64,000 nt of DNA from Geminicoccaceae bacterium (GTDB lineage: Bacteria > Pseudomonadota > Alphaproteobacteria > Geminicoccales > Geminicoccaceae), in assembly GCA_028285265.1 (NCBI GenBank), contig JANQPX010000049.1:124001-188000 (forward strand), in the 5' to 3' direction. Position 1 is the stretch's first letter. Each line of letters starts with the position of its first letter. The translations under genes were made by a program, and so were the position numbers. The notes under the pieces were generated by a model. The model was given only the letters and a program-made list of their open reading frames with translations, was not told where the DNA came from and searched no databases. Positions 43,603 through 52,455 of this stretch are shown piece after piece.

Positions 43603-44220
43603 TCAGTCGATCAGCGCAGCTTGAAAGGCCGACGATGCCTCGCAACGATCGACGAGAGCCATAAGCGATGGCAGGGCTGCCGGCGGCAGGGTCTCCGGGA
43701 AGATGTGATTGATGAACGTGACGCCCACGGCTGTGGTGATATCGGCTTGGCTCAACCCTGCATCACCAAACCAATCATGGCCATCGAGTTCCCGTTCCAG
43801 AGCCTCGAAGCCCTGTCGGGCCTGACGCAATAGTCGATCTTGTCGTTCTTGATCGTGTTGCGCGGCTGGGCGCCGCCGTTCGGCGTTCGCAGCCATCGCT
43901 CGGTCGATGGCTCCAGTGGCGATAGCGATTTGGCGAAGCGTTTTTCTGCGGGGCTCGCCTTTTGGCGGGATCAGGGCGCGCTCAGGTCCGGCGCGTTCGT
44001 CGAGATAATCGAGGATCGCCGCGCTATCGATCAGGGTCTCGCTGGACGTCAGGATCAGGGCCGGTACACGTCCGACGGGATTCGCTTGCTCGCGTTCTTG
44101 TTGGTCACCGATTGCCGAGATGATGCGCCGCTCAAAAGCGATATCGAAGTGATTTAGGGTCACACCGACGCGGCGTACATAAGGCGACAAGAACCGCCCG
44201 AGCAGGATCGGTACTGTCAT
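43603..44220 (-). CDS. Glutathione S-transferase family protein
   Basis: A 205-residue GST. The thioredoxin-like N-terminus (PILLGRFLSPYVRRVGVTLNHFDIAFERRII, with cis-Pro in GRVPALIL and SETLIDSAAILDYLDERAG) and the helical C-terminal domain (HDWFGDAGLSQADITTAVGVTFINHIF) are clear. A Ser in the RFLSPYVRR stretch is the likely catalytic residue. It overlaps the FmdE-like gene by four bases and lies 102 bp upstream of the substrate-binding protein gene. Role in this operon is not clear. Confidence 0.88.
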   Translation of the reverse strand: MTVPILLGRFLSPYVRRVGVTLNHFDIAFERRIISAIGDQQEREQANPVGRVPALILTSSETLIDSAAILDYLDERAGPERALIPPKGEPRRKTLRQIAIATGAIDRAMAANAERRRPAAQHDQERQDRLLRQARQGFEALERELDGHDWFGDAGLSQADITTAVGVTFINHIFPETLPPAALPSLMALVDRCEASSAFQAALID

Positions 44221-44768
44221 ACAGTATTGCCTGCATTTGGTGCATCATCGATGCTCAAGAGGTTGACCGCTTCACTTGGAGTTACGGCAAGCAGGGCCTC
44301 CGAGAAAGTGAATTGCAATCGGCGAAATCTCGCTTGCTCGTCATCGTCAAGCGTGCCTGCCAGATGCCGCCGGCGGAGCGGCACAAACTCCGACGGCACC
44401 ATGTCCGGTTTCAAGCCGAGCGCCACTATCCGTTTGTAGCCCGTGATGCGGAAGAAATAAGCGCCCTTGGCAGCTTCAGCGATCTGGTCGGATGGCGTGA
44501 CATTGGTCTCAATCCAGTATTTTTCCCGGGTCACTGCCCGCATCACCATTTCGAATCCGTCCCGCGCGCCCGGCCCAGGAAAAGCTGTTGCCACCGATAG
44601 CTCAGCGCGCGGGATTGGGGCGCCCGCTGCAAGGGCCTCCCAGGCCGCTTGCATGACCTTGAAGGAGACTGTTAGGCCACAGATGCTTTTTGTGCCGTGA
44701 AATTTCTTGAGATCATCGAAACTCAGCTCAAAAATATCACCATGATCCATGACCTTAAGCGTATCCAT
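44217..44768 (-). CDS. FmdE-like domain protein (formylmethanofuran dehydrogenase subunit E-related)
   Basis: A 183-residue protein resembling the FmdE family. ATG 44768 has GGGAG five bases upstream and the match begins soon after: FDDLKKFHGTKSICGLTVSFKVMQAAWEAL corresponds to the family's helix with HG and CG motifs. A second part (EKYWIETNVTPSDQIAEAAKGAYFFRITGYKRIVALGL) may hold the C-terminal domain. In archaea FmdE accompanies a Mo/W enzyme; bacterial relatives have unclear functions, often beside metal importers. A longer frame reaches 44927 but would share its start with the divergent MFS gene, so I chose the internal start. Confidence 0.62.
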   Translation of the reverse strand: MDTLKVMDHGDIFELSFDDLKKFHGTKSICGLTVSFKVMQAAWEALAAGAPIPRAELSVATAFPGPGARDGFEMVMRAVTREKYWIETNVTPSDQIAEAAKGAYFFRITGYKRIVALGLKPDMVPSEFVPLRRRHLAGTLDDDEQARFRRLQFTFSEALLAVTPSEAVNLLSIDDAPNAGNTV

Positions 44769-44925
44769 GCGACTCCCGAAGTTTGGCGGCGACGTGTCGA
44801 CCATGGAGATTGCCCCAAAGCCCATGACCCGGCAAGCCGCGCTATGGGTCCCTATCAGCGGTTCGATCGCGCGGAAGAGCGTTGGGCTCGTGATCTTGGT
44901 TCGAGCTGCGTCGCTGTAGGCTCTC

Positions 44926-46269
44926 ATGTTTGACGTCCTCCTGCAGAAGACGTACCGCCTTTTGTTTTCCGCCCAACTTGTCGCATTGCTCGGCACAGGG
45001 CTGTTGACCGTTGCACTCGGCCTCCTTGCCTTCGAACTTGCCGGCGACAAGGCCGGAATGGTCTTAGGCACAGCGCTTGCCATCAAAATGATTGCTTACG
45101 TGGCGCTGGCGCCGGTCGCGTCAGCGATGATCTCTAACCTGCCAAGAAAGCAGGTCTTGATCGCGATGGATGCGGTGCGCGCCGCGATCGCGCTTTTGCT
45201 GCCTTTTGTAGAGTCGATTTGGCAGGTTTATGTCATGATTTTTCTTTTGCAGGCGGCGTCAGCGACGTTCACCCCGACATTTCAGGCATTGATTCCCGAC
45301 GTTCTCCCAAAGGAGGCGGACTATACGAAAGCGCTTTCGGTCTCGCGGCTTGCGTATGAACTCGAAAACCTGGTCAGTCCCGTTATGGCCGGTCTTTTGC
45401 TCACTGTTATAAGCTTTCATGGGCTCTTCGTTGGCACCGCCGCAGGCTTCGTTATCTCGGCGATTTTGGTGATGGCCGTGTCCTTGCCAGCCGCTGCGCA
45501 GGACTCCAAGGGTCGCGGATTCATCGAGCGCGTCACGCGCGGCAGCCGCATTTATCTAGCGACGCCTCGGCTTCGCGGTCTCCTGGCGCTCAATCTGACG
45601 GTCTCAGCGGTCGGCGCAATGGTCATCGTCAATACCATCGTTGTCGTACGTGTGGACTTTAGCGGTTCGGAGAGCGACTTTGCGCTTGCCCTCGGCGCAT
45701 TTGGTTTGGGTTCGGTGCTGGCGGCTCTGCTTCTGCCGTCCCTGCTCGAGCGCGTGCGTGACCGAAGTGTGATGCTGACCGCCGGCTTTGGAATGAGTGT
45801 TCTTCTCCTGGTTCTCGGTATCGCGACGAGTGCTGGCAAGATGGTTTCCTGGCCGATCCTGCTTATCACCTGGCTGGCCCTCGGTTTTGCTTATGCGATG
45901 ACGTTGACACCTTCTGGACGGCTACTTCGGCGATCGGTCCGCGCCGAGGATCGTTCGTTTATCTTTGCCGCTCAATTCACCCTGTCGCACGCTTGTTGGC
46001 TCTTGACCTATCCTTTGGCGGGCTGGGTTGGTGATCATGCTGGCATGAACGTGGCGATGATCGTGCTTGGTATGATCGGATTGATCGGTATCATGGTGGC
46101 GGGCTTGGTTTGGCCTGCGGACGACCCCGCGATCATCGAGCACGTTCATGATGATCTTCCCGATGATCATCCACATATTCGCGATGCTCTGCTGCACGGT
46201 CGTGGACGGCGTCATCGACATGTCTTTGTTATCGATGACGAACATCGGGTGTGGCCGACGCAAGGATAG
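44926..46269 (+). CDS. MFS-type membrane transporter
   Basis: A 447-residue membrane protein with about twelve hydrophobic segments. It shows MFS_3-like features: TYRLLFSAQLVALLGTGLLTVALGLLAFELAGD, SAMISNLPRKQVLIAMDAVRAAIAL and QAASATFTPTFQALIPDVLPKEADYTKALSVSRLAYELENLVSPVMAGLLL. The His/Asp-rich C-terminus (DDLPDDHPHIRDALLHGRGRRHRHVFVIDDEHR) is unusual and could bind a metal cation or be cytoplasmic filler. It is divergent from the FmdE-like gene and converges with the ABC permease. Substrate is unknown; metal or drug efflux is possible. Confidence 0.85.
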   Translation: MFDVLLQKTYRLLFSAQLVALLGTGLLTVALGLLAFELAGDKAGMVLGTALAIKMIAYVALAPVASAMISNLPRKQVLIAMDAVRAAIALLLPFVESIWQVYVMIFLLQAASATFTPTFQALIPDVLPKEADYTKALSVSRLAYELENLVSPVMAGLLLTVISFHGLFVGTAAGFVISAILVMAVSLPAAAQDSKGRGFIERVTRGSRIYLATPRLRGLLALNLTVSAVGAMVIVNTIVVVRVDFSGSESDFALALGAFGLGSVLAALLLPSLLERVRDRSVMLTAGFGMSVLLLVLGIATSAGKMVSWPILLITWLALGFAYAMTLTPSGRLLRRSVRAEDRSFIFAAQFTLSHACWLLTYPLAGWVGDHAGMNVAMIVLGMIGLIGIMVAGLVWPADDPAIIEHVHDDLPDDHPHIRDALLHGRGRRHRHVFVIDDEHRVWPTQG

Positions 46270-46275
46270 GTTGGA

Positions 46276-47148
46276 TCAGTCGCGTCTGAGTCCGTCGATG
46301 ATGAGTGTAATGGCGATGATTGTGACCACAATTGCAAGGCCGGGAAAAACGGATAGCCACCAGGCCCGGTAGAGGAAGCTTTGGGCGTTGCTGATCAAAC
46401 GGCCCCAACTGATAACATTCGGGTCCGAAAGGCCGAGATAGGCAAGGCCGGCCTCGGTAAGAATTGCGGCGCAGGTGACCAGCGAGAGAACCGCCATGAT
46501 CGAACGGCTGGCATGGGGTAGAACATGATGCCAGACGATCCAGCGTTGGCTGCCGCCAAGGGCGACGGCGGCCTGCACGAAGGGCCGGCTGCGCAGGGAT
46601 AAGCTTTCGGCGCGCACGATGCGGGCGAGGCCTGGCCAGGACATGAGGCCGAGCACCCAGATCAGATGGACGATGGATGTGCCGATCATCGCGGCAACGA
46701 GAATCGCAATGAAAAAGCGGGGGAGAATCTGAACGATTTCAGCCAGCCGCATCAATGCATCATCCAGCCAGCCTCCAACAAAGCCAGCGGCCAAGCCGAT
46801 GACGATGCCGATCGATGCGGTGAGAAGAGCGACGGCTAGACCGACCAGCAGCGAGGTGCGCGCGCCGGCGATCACAGCAGAAAAAAGGTCCCGGCCAAGG
46901 TCATCGGTGCCGAATGGGTGTGCCATGTTCGGTGCCTGAAATGGTTTCGCAACACTTAACCATGGATCATAGGGTGCGGTTTCGGAGGCGAAGAGAGCGG
47001 CAAGGCAGATGGGTAACAAGATGATGGCACCGACGATCAATCGCCTATGCGACGGACGGCCGAAGACGGGTTGTTGCAGGCTGGCGGCGCGGTGTTCCCG
47101 CTGCGCGGCGGTTGTCTGAGCCACGTCACCTTGCATTGAGCGTTTCAC
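46276..47148 (-). CDS. Peptide/nickel-type ABC permease (DppC/OppC-like)
   Basis: A 290-residue permease with the N-terminal OppC-type segment (LIVGAIILLPICLAALFA), PNMAHPFGTDDLGRDLFSAVIAGARTSLLVGL, and the EAA-type loop RPFVQAAVALGGSQRWIVWHHVLPHA. It forms a heterodimer with the DppB-like permease whose gene overlaps it by 23 bases. It is the last gene of this operon, and no DppD/DppF-type ATPase follows. Confidence 0.92.
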   Translation of the reverse strand: MKRSMQGDVAQTTAAQREHRAASLQQPVFGRPSHRRLIVGAIILLPICLAALFASETAPYDPWLSVAKPFQAPNMAHPFGTDDLGRDLFSAVIAGARTSLLVGLAVALLTASIGIVIGLAAGFVGGWLDDALMRLAEIVQILPRFFIAILVAAMIGTSIVHLIWVLGLMSWPGLARIVRAESLSLRSRPFVQAAVALGGSQRWIVWHHVLPHASRSIMAVLSLVTCAAILTEAGLAYLGLSDPNVISWGRLISNAQSFLYRAWWLSVFPGLAIVVTIIAITLIIDGLRRD

Positions 47149-48106
47149 CCTGACGTACGCGTGGATCGATCAGGCTATAGAGAAGATCTGTGATGAGATT
47201 GGCAACTAAGGTTAGGGCGCCGATGACCAGGACGATTCCTAGAATCAGCGGGTAGTCGCGATCGAGGGATGCACCGACAACGAGGCGCCCAAGGCCCGGC
47301 CAGGCAAAGACATTCTCAACCAGGATGGCGCCCGCTATGAGCCAGCCGACGCGGTTGCCGATGAGGGTCACAACCGGCAGCAGGCCGTTTGGCAAAGCGT
47401 GGCGATACTGCGCTGTCGGCAGATCGAGCCCCTTGGCAAGTGCTGTCAGAAAATAGGGTTTCGCCATTTCATCTCGAAGCGAGGAAGCGGCGATAAGGAC
47501 GGTGAACGCGAGCTGATGGAGCACAAGGGTCAAGCATGGCAAGAGTAGATGATGGGCGACGTCAAGCCAGAGGCGAACGCCTTCATGGGCCGCTCGCGCG
47601 TCCACAATGCCTTGGATCGGGAACCAACCCGCCTTGACCGCAAAGGTCAGCAGGAGAAGTTGTCCGAGCCAGAAGATCGGCACGGCAAAGCAAAGAAGGC
47701 TGCAGCCGACAATGCCCATTTCGATCATGCGGCCGCGGTGCCTTGCGACCAAAGCCGCGCCCCAAATACCGATTACGGCTGATAGGACAATTGCCGGAAG
47801 CATGAGAAGAAGTGTTGCAGGAAGCCGCTCCAAGATGACCGTGAGCACCGGCGCCTTGAAACTATAGGATTGTCCTAATTCGCCTTGGGCAAGAAGGCCG
47901 AGATACCGCAGATATTGCTCAAACAGCGGTCGGTCCAGACCGTAAAGACGCTCGATCGATGCTTGGTATTCTGCGGTTACGAATTCGCCGGCTAGGGCGA
48001 CGATCGGGCCACCTGGCGTGAGATGAATCAGAAAGAAGACGATCGTGCCGATCAACCACAGCATCGGCACGATCTGAAGTAAACGACGGACCAGATAGCG
48101 GCCCAT
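47126..48106 (-). CDS. Peptide/nickel-type ABC permease (DppB/OppB-like)
   Basis: A 326-residue permease. Characteristic are the opening GRYLVRRLLQIVPMLWLIGTIVFFLIHLTPGGPIVALAG, DRPLFEQYLRYLGLLAQGELGQSYSF and the loop TALAKGLDLPTAQYRHALPNGLLPVVT with six membrane segments. It pairs with the DppC-like protein and receives substrate from the DppA-like protein encoded 12 bp upstream on this strand. Confidence 0.93.
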   Translation of the reverse strand: MGRYLVRRLLQIVPMLWLIGTIVFFLIHLTPGGPIVALAGEFVTAEYQASIERLYGLDRPLFEQYLRYLGLLAQGELGQSYSFKAPVLTVILERLPATLLLMLPAIVLSAVIGIWGAALVARHRGRMIEMGIVGCSLLCFAVPIFWLGQLLLLTFAVKAGWFPIQGIVDARAAHEGVRLWLDVAHHLLLPCLTLVLHQLAFTVLIAASSLRDEMAKPYFLTALAKGLDLPTAQYRHALPNGLLPVVTLIGNRVGWLIAGAILVENVFAWPGLGRLVVGASLDRDYPLILGIVLVIGALTLVANLITDLLYSLIDPRVRQGETLNAR

Positions 48107-48118
48107 TGAGGTTCGGCC

Positions 48119-49681
48119 TTACTTGAAGCTCGCCGCCTCGGCGAATTGTCCTGTCCAAGGCCTGAAGCCTTCAAGGGTGTCGCGATAACCGGTCACGAAG
48201 GTACTTTCCGCCAGCCACCAGTAAGGCAAATCCTCGGCGAGAAGGTTTTGCACTTCAAGATAGTGACGTTGACGGGTATCGCGGTCCGACGTCTTACCAG
48301 CAGCATCGAACAGATCGTCGACCTGATCGTTTCGATAGGCGGCTGCGTTGGAGAACGGGATAGGGCCGATGTTGTTCGAGACGTACATGCGCTTGACCCC
48401 GATATCTGGATCGAGACCGTTACAATAGGAGATGATGTTGGTATCGAAGTCTCGCTGCTTGAAGATTGCATCGACGGCAGCGGCGCGGTCGAGCGGACGC
48501 GAGACAAGGTCGATGCCGACGGCAGCCAGATCTTGTTTCATGACTTCGGCATATTTGCTGAACGCGGGGAAGTGCACGACATCGAGCTCGAACCTTGCTC
48601 CGTCTTTGCGCAGCTGCCCGGCTTTGTCCAAAAGAGCCTCTGCTTTTGCCGGGTCGAAGTCAAAAGCCGACAGGCTGTTTTGTCCATGGGCCCAGCCGAT
48701 GGCACTCGAGATCGGTGCTTGGGCAACACGGCCTAGTCCGAAGAGAACTTGGTCAACCATCCGATTGCGATCGATGGCATGGGCGATGGCCTGGCGTATC
48801 TCGAGGGATTGCAGCATCTCACGCTCGAGATTGAAGGACATGGTGACGATACAATTGCCACCGCCAGGACCGGTTGAGCTGTCCACGAGGGTGATGTCGC
48901 CCTGTTCGCGTAGTCGCTCGACGTCGGCGAGTGGAATGCGGTTCACATAGTCAACCTCGCCTTGTTCGAGGGCCAAAAGCTGTGTCGTCGAGTCCGGAAT
49001 CACCCGGAAGATAAGACGTTCGAGTTTTGGCAGGCCAGGTTTGAAGTAGTCGTCATTGCGTTCGAGTGTGATCGTATCGTCCTGACTGTAGTCGACAAAG
49101 CGATACGGACCGGTACCGATGGGTTGCAGATTTGCCGGATGTTCATTGGGATCACCACCGGTTTCAAAAATGTGCTTCGGCAGGATTGGCGCTTCGGTGA
49201 CGTCGAGGCGCTGTAGCAGCGGGCCGTAGGGCTCGGCCATGCGAAAGACGACGGTGTGTGCATCGGGTGTTTCGATCGCTTCGACCACACTGCCAAGGCC
49301 AGACTTGGTCCTGGCATGATAGCTGAAGAGGACGTTCTCGAACGTGAACTTGACGTCTGCCGAGGTAAAGGGTGTGCCATCGTGCCACCGAGCGTCTGTT
49401 ACCAAATCGAAGCTGTAGAGTTTGTTGTCGTTGCTGACCGTCCAGCTTGTTGCAAGATCGGGCGTGGGGGTCAGATTGCTGTCTAGCGCCACCAGGCCAT
49501 TGAACATCGAATCAGCGACAACATGGACGTTGTAGCCGGTGGTAATCCCTGGGTTGAAGTGTCCGGGATCCGCCGTGATTGCGACAACAACCGAATCGGA
49601 TTGCGCCTTTGCCTGGAAAGACAAAACCGATCCAACGCCGGCGATAAGCAAGTAAGATAGGCCGTATAGAAACCGCATCAT
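48119..49681 (-). CDS. Peptide/nickel-type ABC solute-binding protein (SBP_bac_5 family)
   Basis: A 520-residue periplasmic binding protein of family 5. ATG 49681 has GGGAGG about five bases upstream. Signal peptide residues 1-27 (LSYLLIAGVGSVLSFQAKAQ) are followed by DSVVVAITADPGHFNPGITTGYNVHVVADSMFNGLVALDS, the family opening, and by WHDGTPFTSADVKFTFENV and IGTGPYRFVDYSQDDTITLERNDDYF. Ligands of this family include dipeptides, opines, and nickel chelates. A nickel role would fit the hydrogenase locus 2 kb away but is only a guess. No ATPase gene accompanies the permeases. Confidence 0.9.
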   Translation of the reverse strand: MMRFLYGLSYLLIAGVGSVLSFQAKAQSDSVVVAITADPGHFNPGITTGYNVHVVADSMFNGLVALDSNLTPTPDLATSWTVSNDNKLYSFDLVTDARWHDGTPFTSADVKFTFENVLFSYHARTKSGLGSVVEAIETPDAHTVVFRMAEPYGPLLQRLDVTEAPILPKHIFETGGDPNEHPANLQPIGTGPYRFVDYSQDDTITLERNDDYFKPGLPKLERLIFRVIPDSTTQLLALEQGEVDYVNRIPLADVERLREQGDITLVDSSTGPGGGNCIVTMSFNLEREMLQSLEIRQAIAHAIDRNRMVDQVLFGLGRVAQAPISSAIGWAHGQNSLSAFDFDPAKAEALLDKAGQLRKDGARFELDVVHFPAFSKYAEVMKQDLAAVGIDLVSRPLDRAAAVDAIFKQRDFDTNIISYCNGLDPDIGVKRMYVSNNIGPIPFSNAAAYRNDQVDDLFDAAGKTSDRDTRQRHYLEVQNLLAEDLPYWWLAESTFVTGYRDTLEGFRPWTGQFAEAASFK

Positions 49682-49778
49682 TCAGTCCTCCCAACTTGCC
49701 CGTTTATTCCGTTAAAACTAGTAATCTTTGTGCTTAGCCCATTGTCAAGTTTTCGAGGTTGCCCGACGGCATGTCTCA

Positions 49779-50357
49779 CTAGGGCTTGGCCGGTTCAACA
49801 CTGTTGAGGTAAGCGATCCAGTCATCCGGCAGGTCATGATGCCTCGCACCCTCACGCAGTAACGTGATGTAGCGATGCGATGGTTTGCCGTCCTTCTCAT
49901 TGCCGTCGGCGATGTAGGTGACCGCATCGACAGGCATGCCCCGTCGATCTTCCGCTAAGATCCAAAGATGGCGATAGCGTCGTCCAGGCACGCCTTCGGT
50001 TGAGTCCAGCCAAATAAGATCGCGACGCTTTAGCCGATAGAGAACACCCCAGACTTCAGCGCCACGTTCGGCCGTGATGTTGGCTGGTGCTGCCTTACCT
50101 CTCGGATATCCATCAAGGTTGAAACGCAACCTGTAGCCGTCGATCCGACCGGCGCGCGCCTCACGTGGTTTCATGCGGCGACGTTCACGAAATGCGCTGT
50201 CATGCATGTTGGCGCCGTATGCGAAGTACCAGACATCGTCATGCGGTTGCCCTTGAAGTCTGATGCCATGCCAGTGATACCAAAATCGACAAAGCGGCCA
50301 GCAGCCTGCGAGCAGGCGGATAACAACCCTTTTGGCAATCCGGCGGACATGTCCCAT
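49779..50357 (-). CDS. Gamma-glutamylcyclotransferase-like protein
   Basis: A 192-residue protein with the cyclotransferase/AIG2-like fold: WYFAYGANMHDSAF (substrate-binding loop YGxN), ARAGRIDGYRLRFNLDGYP, the catalytic Glu region LIWLDSTEGVPGRRYRH and a final VDAVTYIADG. These enzymes release 5-oxoproline from gamma-glutamyl amino acids or amides. The first 35 residues form a basic, weakly hydrophobic stretch that could be a membrane anchor or an over-long start. Given the glutamylated-amine pathway elsewhere in the window, turnover of gamma-glutamyl amines is possible. Confidence 0.8.
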   Translation of the reverse strand: MGHVRRIAKRVVIRLLAGCWPLCRFWYHWHGIRLQGQPHDDVWYFAYGANMHDSAFRERRRMKPREARAGRIDGYRLRFNLDGYPRGKAAPANITAERGAEVWGVLYRLKRRDLIWLDSTEGVPGRRYRHLWILAEDRRGMPVDAVTYIADGNEKDGKPSHRYITLLREGARHHDLPDDWIAYLNSVEPAKP

Positions 50358-50401
50358 GACGACCAGCTCGCGAAGGTTTCAGGGGCGATCGGACCCTGCT
50401 G

Positions 50402-51502
50402 TTACTTCCATTGAGATGGCGCGCTTTCTCGGCTCGGCGAGGGCTGAAGGTCACTGGTGTTCTTACTGCTTCGACGAGTCCAGAGATTGATGATGGATAG
50501 GTCCAAGCGCTCATACCAAAGGGCGATGGCGCCACTTGCGATCACGGTGCTACGGGATGCGATCAACACGGAGAGCGCCATGGCGGTCGCAACCTCGGTT
50601 TCGACGTTAAACTGCTGCAACATGATGACGGCGCTTGCGATGAAACCGCCAACAATCTTAACCGTCGAGGCGATCACGACGACGAAACCGATGCAGACCA
50701 TGACAAAGAGGTAGTCATGTAGCGATAGGTCCGCACCGAACGCATTGCCGGCAAAGGCCAGATGGGCCACCGCCATGACTTTCATTGCGAACGCGGCGCT
50801 GAAGATCACGGTGAGGCTTTTGGCTTTCGTGGGCAGGCTGATGCCTTCGGCGAAGAGTGCTGTGAAACGCTCGATAAATTCAGCCCAGCGATTGGGCAAC
50901 ATGGCTAAGAGACGTCTTGGAACCCCCGCTCCGGCTTTTGCCGCCTTCGACCAACGTATCAGCAAACAGCCGAGCGCCAGCAGCAGGACAAGACTGCCAA
51001 ACGCAGCCCAGAGCAGACGCGATGTTATGACAGCGTCTTGATGATCAAGTGTGATCGTCGTCGCTGCAAGAATGACGAGTGGCACGAAGGCAATACTGTC
51101 TACGAGCCGATCTAATGTGACGGTACCAAGTGCCGTCGATGTCGAGATCTTACCCGCTCGTCCGGCGATCCATGCACGTACCAAAAAGCTCACCTTCACC
51201 GGTGCGATGTAATTGGCGAAATAGCCAACCATCACGGCACCGTAAAGCCGGAAGATCGAGAGTTGGGCAAAGGGGCTCAGCAATTCGCGCCATTTCACCG
51301 CGCGGAAGATCTGCTCGGCGGCGACGGAAAGCGGTATGAGCGACAGGAGCACGAGATCGGCCTGTCGCAAGGCCTCAAGAAATCGCGGCCAGTCGAAGTT
51401 AATGAAGAGAACGGCAAAGATGACCGCGCTTGCGACAAGGCCTGCCCAGACCAGAGCGCTCGAGCGTGGCTTTCTCGGTTTCGCCTCGACGTGGTGGGTC
51501 AT
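50402..51502 (-). CDS. Lysylphosphatidylglycerol synthase transmembrane-like (flippase-like) protein
   Basis: A 366-residue integral membrane protein with eight or so hydrophobic segments. It resembles the UPF0104/LPG_synthase_TM family: FRAVKWRELLSPF, YFANYIAPVKVSFLVRAWIAGRAGKISTSTALGTVTLDRLVD and a C-terminal WYERLDL. Proteins of this fold are associated with lipid flipping or polysaccharide/hopanoid traffic; the substrate is unknown here. It lies 44 bp downstream of nothing obvious and is divergent from the CooC-like gene, with 128 bp between starts. Confidence 0.83.
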   Translation of the reverse strand: MTHHVEAKPRKPRSSALVWAGLVASAVIFAVLFINFDWPRFLEALRQADLVLLSLIPLSVAAEQIFRAVKWRELLSPFAQLSIFRLYGAVMVGYFANYIAPVKVSFLVRAWIAGRAGKISTSTALGTVTLDRLVDSIAFVPLVILAATTITLDHQDAVITSRLLWAAFGSLVLLLALGCLLIRWSKAAKAGAGVPRRLLAMLPNRWAEFIERFTALFAEGISLPTKAKSLTVIFSAAFAMKVMAVAHLAFAGNAFGADLSLHDYLFVMVCIGFVVVIASTVKIVGGFIASAVIMLQQFNVETEVATAMALSVLIASRSTVIASGAIALWYERLDLSIINLWTRRSSKNTSDLQPSPSRESAPSQWK

Positions 51503-51630
51503 GACGTGATCGTCTCTATACTTCGATGCGTCCTATTGTGTATTTTTTCTAGCCGGTTCACGTTTGCTCCCGGACAGCCGCCATGTTGGCGGACTGGTGC
51601 CGGACCAACAATGTTTGGGGAGTTCAGGAT

Positions 51631-52455
51631 ATGAAGATCGCGACGGTCGGCAAGGGCGGCTCTGGCAAGACGACGATTGCTGGCACGCTTGCGCGAATCT
51701 TTGCCAAGCGACAAAAGCGCGTGCTGGCGATCGACGGCGATCCCAATCCGAACCTCGCCCTGACCTTGGGCATGAGCCGGGAGGCGGCAGACGGGATCAC
51801 CTATATCCCAGCCTCGATTATGAAGCGTGGTGATGTCGTCGATGGTGTCGCGCAGATGGTGCCGCAACTCTCCAACGACGAAATCATGAAGCAATTTGCG
51901 GTGAAAGTCGCTGACGATGTCGATCTGATCGTCATGGGCAAACCTGCGCACGGATCGGCAGGCTCCGGCTGCATGTGTGCTTCGCACAGAGCTGTGCGTG
52001 GACTGATCACTGAACTGACCAACATCGGTGAGCATACCATTACCGATATGGAAGCCGGTCTCGAGCATCTCAAACGTGGCACGGCGCGACATGTTGATAT
52101 GATGTTGGTGGTTGCAGAGCCCTATTACAGATCGCTGGAGGCGGCTATGCGGACGGCGGAGCTCGCCGACGAGCTGGGCATACCCTACGTACGTGTTGTT
52201 GCCAATAAAGTGCGTTCGGACGACGATCTGCAGGCAATTCAGGCGTTTTGCCAACAGCATAAGATGACCATGATCGGCACCGTCCCCTATGATGAGGCGA
52301 TGATGAATGCCGAACGTGACGCCAAAGCTCCGTTCGATCATGCTCCGGAATCGAAGGCGGTCGAGGCTATCAGGGCGATCGCCGCCGAGATCGACATGAT
52401 TGCAGGCGCTGCTCAGGCCGGATCGGATCGTGCAGGGGACGATGCGCGCGCTTAG
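51631..52455 (+). CDS. CooC-like P-loop ATPase (MinD/nickel-insertion type)
   Basis: A 274-residue SIMIBI-class ATPase. ATG 51631 follows GGGGAGTTCAGGAT; the protein starts KIATVGKGGSGKTTIAGTLARIFA with the deviant Walker A of MinD relatives, then DGDPNPNLALTLG, DLIVMGKP, and the GSGCMCASHRA stretch holding the Cys-x-Cys pair that in CooC binds nickel at the dimer interface. CooC inserts nickel into CO dehydrogenase. No CO dehydrogenase is seen; in this position it probably helps nickel delivery to the hydrogenase. It overlaps the MerR gene by 14 bases. Confidence 0.86.
   Translation: MKIATVGKGGSGKTTIAGTLARIFAKRQKRVLAIDGDPNPNLALTLGMSREAADGITYIPASIMKRGDVVDGVAQMVPQLSNDEIMKQFAVKVADDVDLIVMGKPAHGSAGSGCMCASHRAVRGLITELTNIGEHTITDMEAGLEHLKRGTARHVDMMLVVAEPYYRSLEAAMRTAELADELGIPYVRVVANKVRSDDDLQAIQAFCQQHKMTMIGTVPYDEAMMNAERDAKAPFDHAPESKAVEAIRAIAAEIDMIAGAAQAGSDRAGDDARA

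Noticed and set aside
44769..45086. N-terminal extension of the FmdE-like gene to 44927 or 45086
   Set aside because: The extension would overlap the start of the divergent MFS gene, even sharing the CATG of its start codon; ATG 44768 has a GGGAG site at good spacing and fits the family length.
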